NCBI GenBank assembly: GCA_023392535.1
Contig: JAEVYY010000026.1
Location: 1-64,000 of the forward strand
Source of the DNA: Bacillota bacterium
GTDB taxonomy: Bacteria > Bacillota > Clostridia > Lachnospirales > Lachnospiraceae
Direction of reading: 5' to 3'
DNA length: 64,000 nt
Below are positions 61,716 through 64,000 of the stretch, in pieces. The translations under genes were made by a program, and so were the position numbers. The stretch's first letter is position 1, and every line of letters starts with the position of its first letter. The notes under the pieces are model-generated. The model was not told where the DNA came from. It did no database searches and saw nothing but the letters and a program-made list of their open reading frames with translations.

Positions 61716-62993
61716 ATGATCGACATTAAGTTTTTAAGAGAGAATCCAGAATTAGTGAAGCAAAATATCCGCAATAAATTTCAGGATAAAAAAGTTGGAT
61801 TGGTTGATGAAGTCATTTCACTAGATGTAGAAAGTAGAAATACAAAACAAGAAGCAGATAATTTAAGAGCAGATAGAAATAAGTTATCAAAACAAATAGG
61901 TACATTCATGGCTCAAGGCAAAAAAGAGGAAGCGGAATCTATTAAAAAGCAAGTTTCTGATCAAGCTGAAAGGCTTGCATCTTTGTCAGAGAAAGAAAAA
62001 GAACTGGAAGAAAAAATAACTAACATAATGATGTCTATACCTCAGATCATTGATCCAAGTGTTCCTATAGGAAAAGATGATAGCGAAAATGTAGAAGTAC
62101 AAAGATTTGGGGATCCAGTTGTACCTGATTTTGAAGTTCCTTATCATACTGAAATAATGGAAAAATTTAATGGTATTGATTTAGACGCAGCAAGAAAAGT
62201 AGCAGGTAATGGTTTCTATTATTTAATGGGTGATATCGCAAGATTACATTCAGCGGTCATTTCTTATGCTAGAGATTTTATGATAAACAGAGGATTTACA
62301 TATTGTGTTCCTCCATTTATGATAAGAAGTAATGTAGTAACAGGTGTTATGAGTTTTGCAGAGATGGATGCAATGATGTATAAGATTGAAGGAGAAGATT
62401 TGTACCTTATAGGTACGAGTGAGCACTCTATGATTGGTAAATTTATTGATACAATCTTAACGGAAGATCAGTTGCCACAAACCTTGACCAGTTATTCTCC
62501 TTGTTTTAGAAAAGAAAAAGGTGCACATGGATTGGAAGAACGTGGAGTATATCGAATTCATCAATTTGAAAAGCAAGAAATGATAGTTGTATGTAAACCA
62601 GAAGAAAGTAAAGAGTGGTATGATAAATTATGGAAAAATACTGTTGACCTTTTCTGTTCTTTAGATATTCCAGTTAGAACTTTGGAATGTTGTTCTGGCG
62701 ATTTGGCTGATTTAAAAGAGAAATCAGTTGATGTGGAAGCCTGGTCTCCAAGACAGAAGAAGTATTTTGAGGTAGGTAGTTGCTCCAATCTTGGTGATGC
62801 ACAAGCACGTAGATTAAAAATCCGCGTTAACGATAAGAGTGGTAAATACTTTGCACATACATTAAATAACACAGTAGTAGCACCGCCAAGAATGTTAATC
62901 GCATTTTTAGAAAATAATCTGCAGGCGGATGGCTCTGTTAAAATTCCTGAAGCTTTACAACCATATATGGGTGGGATGACAGAAATCAGATAA
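61716..62993 (+). CDS. serS: Seryl-tRNA synthetase
   Basis: The 425-residue class II enzyme has an N-terminal coiled-coil arm (about residues 30-110) that binds tRNA(Ser), motif 2 FRKEKGAHGLEERGVYRIHQFEKQE and motif 3 PRMLIAFLENNLQ. It charges tRNA(Ser) and, indirectly, supports selenocysteine charging if present. The start has GGAGGAG. No T-box was seen; it follows the HD-GYP gene at 14 bp. Confidence 0.97.
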   Translation: MIDIKFLRENPELVKQNIRNKFQDKKVGLVDEVISLDVESRNTKQEADNLRADRNKLSKQIGTFMAQGKKEEAESIKKQVSDQAERLASLSEKEKELEEKITNIMMSIPQIIDPSVPIGKDDSENVEVQRFGDPVVPDFEVPYHTEIMEKFNGIDLDAARKVAGNGFYYLMGDIARLHSAVISYARDFMINRGFTYCVPPFMIRSNVVTGVMSFAEMDAMMYKIEGEDLYLIGTSEHSMIGKFIDTILTEDQLPQTLTSYSPCFRKEKGAHGLEERGVYRIHQFEKQEMIVVCKPEESKEWYDKLWKNTVDLFCSLDIPVRTLECCSGDLADLKEKSVDVEAWSPRQKKYFEVGSCSNLGDAQARRLKIRVNDKSGKYFAHTLNNTVVAPPRMLIAFLENNLQADGSVKIPEALQPYMGGMTEIR

Positions 62994-63056
62994 TAGATTA
63001 CGGATGTCGCCTAAAAGGTCTATTGCAAAAATAGCATCAAAAGAGAGGTGATTTCT

Positions 63057-63938
63057 TTGCACAAATATTTAAGATCCGTTGGATTTAGTAAAATCCAATC
63101 ACAAAAACAATTACAAGAATTAATTGCAGAAGTAATTCAATCTTCAACAGAAAAAATGTATACGGATTTTGGGAATGATATTATTTTTGCAGAATTTAAT
63201 AAGGATTTTGCAGAAAATATAGGTATAGGTGTACGTGGAGTTTTTGAAGAAGATAAATTTATATACAATTACTATTTTCCCTATTTTAAAGGCTGCGGTA
63301 TTACTTCCGAAGAGGATGTATCAATAGAACGTCATGCAGAAAAAGAATCTTATGCGGGTATTTGTGATGATATAAAAGTAGGTGTAACATTAATTTTTTA
63401 TTTACAGAATATTGTAGATTATATAAAAATTAAGAATGCTAATATGCTTCCTGCCAGGGGAACTACTTTAACACTATCGGGATTATCCTGCCAAGGTACT
63501 ATAATGATGCCTATTGTAAAGAATGAAAAAGAAAAACAAAAAATTAACAAAATTTCAAATAACAGAAATCATCTAATTGCAGCAGCAAGGAAAGGTGATG
63601 AAGAAGCTATAGAAAATCTTACTTTAGAGGATATGGATACTTATACAAGTATCTCAAAAAAGATTCAAAAGGAAGATGTATTTAGTTTGGTAGATACTTA
63701 TTTTATGCCGTATGGCGTAGAATGCGATCAGTATTCTGTGCTTGGAGAAATAAGAGAAGTTCGCTGTTTAAAAAATAAGTTAACAAAAGAAAAAATTTAT
63801 CACATGTCTATAAATTGTAATGAATTAAATTTTGATATCTGTATTAATAAAAATGACTTATTTGGAGAACCTGAAGTTGGCAGAAGATTTAAAGGTGTAT
63901 TGTGGATGCAAGGGTTCATTAATTTTCCCATAATATAA
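63057..63938 (+). CDS. DUF3881 family protein
   Basis: The 293-residue protein begins MHKYLRSVGFSKI, which fits the DUF3881 family found almost only in Lachnospiraceae and relatives. There is no signal or membrane segment. A TTG at 63057 with GAGAGGTG 7 nt upstream is preferred over the GTG at 63048, since the family typically starts MHK. It is 63 bp downstream of serS. Function is unknown. Confidence 0.85.
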   Translation: MHKYLRSVGFSKIQSQKQLQELIAEVIQSSTEKMYTDFGNDIIFAEFNKDFAENIGIGVRGVFEEDKFIYNYYFPYFKGCGITSEEDVSIERHAEKESYAGICDDIKVGVTLIFYLQNIVDYIKIKNANMLPARGTTLTLSGLSCQGTIMMPIVKNEKEKQKINKISNNRNHLIAAARKGDEEAIENLTLEDMDTYTSISKKIQKEDVFSLVDTYFMPYGVECDQYSVLGEIREVRCLKNKLTKEKIYHMSINCNELNFDICINKNDLFGEPEVGRRFKGVLWMQGFINFPII

Positions 63939-63957
63939 TAAAATCAAAATCTGTGTA

Positions 63958-63986
63958 TTGATTAATATGAGCATATGTCTTATAAT
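63958..63986 (+). promoter_or_regulatory. Promoter for a gene beyond the window
   Basis: TTGATT (63958-63963), 17-nt spacer, perfect TATAAT (63981-63986). It points to a plus-strand gene that begins just past the window end. Confidence 0.65.
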
Positions 63987-64000
63987 AGTAAGGCATGTGC

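Noticed and set aside
1..64000. tRNA, rRNA, CRISPR, insertion sequences, prophage or attachment sites
   Set aside because: None could be seen by eye; gaps are short or explained by promoters, terminators, oriC or parS. A covariance-model scan would be needed to exclude small RNAs.

Overview
The window is about 64 kb of a low-GC Firmicutes chromosome around the replication origin. The dnaA-dnaN-yaaA-recF-gyrB-gyrA block, the rpmH-rnpA-yidD-yidC-jag-mnmE-mnmG-rsmG block, parAB with parS sites, and DUF4446 and DUF3881 proteins together point to a clostridial anaerobe, most likely a Lachnospiraceae relative of Lachnoclostridium or Anaerocolumna. This is inferred from gene order and protein families; no database search was run. 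No rRNA, tRNA, CRISPR array or insertion sequence was seen.

Layout, left arm (mostly minus strand, so transcribed away from the origin). 0.1-5.6 kb: a cytidylate-kinase-like protein and a branched-chain amino-acid ABC importer (livJHMGF). 5.8-10 kb: a heterodimeric ABC exporter with a MarR regulator whose promoter carries a palindromic operator. 10-17.5 kb: an ABC-F ATPase, an uncharacterised protein, exoA, an acetyltransferase, xpt, a nuclease-fold candidate, and a membrane-protein/XRE-regulator group. 17.6-22.6 kb: a two-component system divergent from an ABC transporter plus a DUF4097 lipoprotein. 22.6-24 kb: a HAD phosphatase and mntP. 24.1-33.4 kb: a ten-gene Mrp/Mbh-type cation/proton antiporter operon with four separate NuoL/M/N-like subunits and no hydrogenase genes. 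33.5-38.8 kb: trmB, a D,D-carboxypeptidase, a CPA2 antiporter divergent from a Crp/Fnr regulator across a 44-bp perfect palindrome, and a YbaK protein. 38.9-47.6 kb: gyrA, gyrB, recF, yaaA, dnaN and dnaA.

Origin. oriC appears bipartite. DnaA boxes flank dnaA on both sides, in the dnaA-dnaN gap (45.9-46.2 kb) and the dnaA-rpmH gap (47.6-48.2 kb). A DnaA-trio-like unwinding element lies next to boxes in the dnaA-dnaN gap.

Right arm (plus strand). rpmH, rnpA, yidD, yidC, jag, mnmE, mnmG and rsmG are followed by a minus-strand alpha/beta hydrolase, a soluble two-component pair, two perfect parS sites (one inside a terminator-like palindrome), parA, parB, DUF4446, an HD-GYP protein, serS and DUF3881.

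Many starts were moved inward from the longest frame on the basis of ribosome-binding sites. Several genes use TTG or GTG. The most interesting items are the four-antiporter Mbh-like operon, the shared -35 palindrome between antiporter and Crp/Fnr regulator, the origin unwinding element, the parS-in-terminator arrangement, and an uncharacterised protein with a PD-(D/E)XK-like motif.
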